A stretch of DNA of 14,841 bases from an uncultured Ruminococcus sp. (GTDB taxonomy: Bacteria; Bacillota; Clostridia; Oscillospirales; Ruminococcaceae): contig CALDFS010000247.1 of NCBI GenBank assembly GCA_937942105.1, positions 1 to 14,841 of the forward strand. The letters run 5' to 3'. The notes beneath the pieces were generated by a model. The model was not told the origin of the DNA. It was given only the letters and a program-made list of their open reading frames with translations, and made no database searches. Positions 14,270 to 14,841 of the stretch are shown here, in pieces; the stretch's first letter is position 1; every line of letters starts with the position of its first letter. Made by a program: the position numbers and the translations under genes.

Positions 14270-14841
14270 ATGAAAAGAATAATTGCCATTATACTTGCAT
14301 TGGTAATGATCTTTGCACTCGTCGGATGCGGCAAGAAAAAGCGTGAGATAATCAAGCTTACCTTATCTACCCAGGATTCCGAAGCTATTCTGGCTGCTGC
14401 CGGAATAAGGCTTCCTCCTGCCGAAACCGCCGCCGGTGCAAATACCACTGTTAAGTGGCTTGCGTGGTACGATGAGTTCCACAATTACAGAGAGGATGAA
14501 ATCGTCAACACCGGTTTCTACACCTTCACCGAAAAGTACGGCGGAGATGTTGAGTGGATAGAGTGCGACTACTTTGAAAGGATGAACGACCTTGCAAACC
14601 TGATCCTTTCGGGAAATCCGCCGGACTTTACTCCATTCGGTACAAACTCTACCGCCTGCTACCCAATGTGCTGCATAAAGGGTCAGTATCAGCCTATAGA
14701 CCCATACATAGACTATGATGATCCCCTGTGGGCAGACATGAAGGAAACCGCCGATTACTTTGTTCTTGGCGGCAACCATTATGCAATAGTATTCGACCTT
14801 GGCGTTGCCAACGTTGTTCCTTACAACCGCAGAGTTATAGA
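14270..14841 (+). CDS. Extracellular solute-binding lipoprotein, copy 2 (C-terminus beyond window)
   Basis: The first 190 residues are visible; the gene leaves the window. MKRIIAIILALVMIFALVGC is a lipoprotein signal peptide with cysteine 20. The visible mature part matches copy 1 at roughly three of four residues (about 40 differences in 167 by eye), with no gaps, including WIECDYFERM, CIKGQYQPID and the YNRRV stretch. A GAAAGGA site lies about 12 bases before this ATG; an in-frame ATG at 14258 overlaps that site and is unlikely. It is a tandem duplicate, with divergence enough to suggest a different ligand range or conditions of use. Confidence 0.87.
   Translation, partial: MKRIIAIILALVMIFALVGCGKKKREIIKLTLSTQDSEAILAAAGIRLPPAETAAGANTTVKWLAWYDEFHNYREDEIVNTGFYTFTEKYGGDVEWIECDYFERMNDLANLILSGNPPDFTPFGTNSTACYPMCCIKGQYQPIDPYIDYDDPLWADMKETADYFVLGGNHYAIVFDLGVANVVPYNRRVI

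Overview
The window looks like a chromosomal piece of a Gram-positive, low-to-mid GC member of the Clostridia, most likely a gut or rumen Oscillospiraceae/Ruminococcaceae-type bacterium. The support is indirect: AGGAGG-type ribosome binding sites, several Sec/lipobox lipoproteins, a DHHW/MBOAT/DUF4358 gene set, an HtrA with a cytoplasmic N-terminal tail, and a PlsC protein with a zinc-ribbon extension. No RNA gene or marker fixes the species.

Region 1 (1-4270, all minus strand). A zinc-ribbon PlsC-type acyltransferase reads from its own extended -10 promoter. Downstream of it lies a cluster: a DUF4358-like lipoprotein, a canonical AlgI-type MBOAT with both conserved histidines, and a DHHW protein cut by the window edge. 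The last three form a plausible extracytoplasmic O-acetylation operon.

Region 2 (4271-5214, no credible protein gene). This 944-base gap is packed with secondary structure: a tight four-way junction (4479-4545), a run of small hairpins mostly with GNRA-type loops plus an ATCACTT heptamer repeat (4701-4805), a long interrupted stem (4812-4847), and a multibranch candidate RNA (4983-5203). On the minus strand, that candidate has an antiterminator/terminator-like pair of mutually exclusive stems.

Region 3 (5215-10405). A membrane-anchored HtrA serine protease (minus) diverges from a plus-strand operon with a consensus promoter (TTGACA-N17-TATAAT). The operon opens with a second AlgI homologue that has lost the catalytic histidine. 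Next, overlapping by one base, is a membrane protein that keeps what looks like the N-terminal stub of a DHHW protein but carries an SH3 domain instead of the catalytic part. A TIGR01212-type radical SAM protein follows by a GTGA overlap, and a bidirectional terminator ends the operon. The first two genes look like a degenerate, possibly repurposed copy of the O-acetylation pair in region 1; this is the most interesting protein-level observation here.

Region 4 (10467-14841). A minus-strand pair (an unrecognised large lipoprotein and a small DUF6199-like membrane protein) diverges from two tandem paralogous extracellular solute-binding lipoproteins, the second cut by the window end. No transporter permease lies inside the window.
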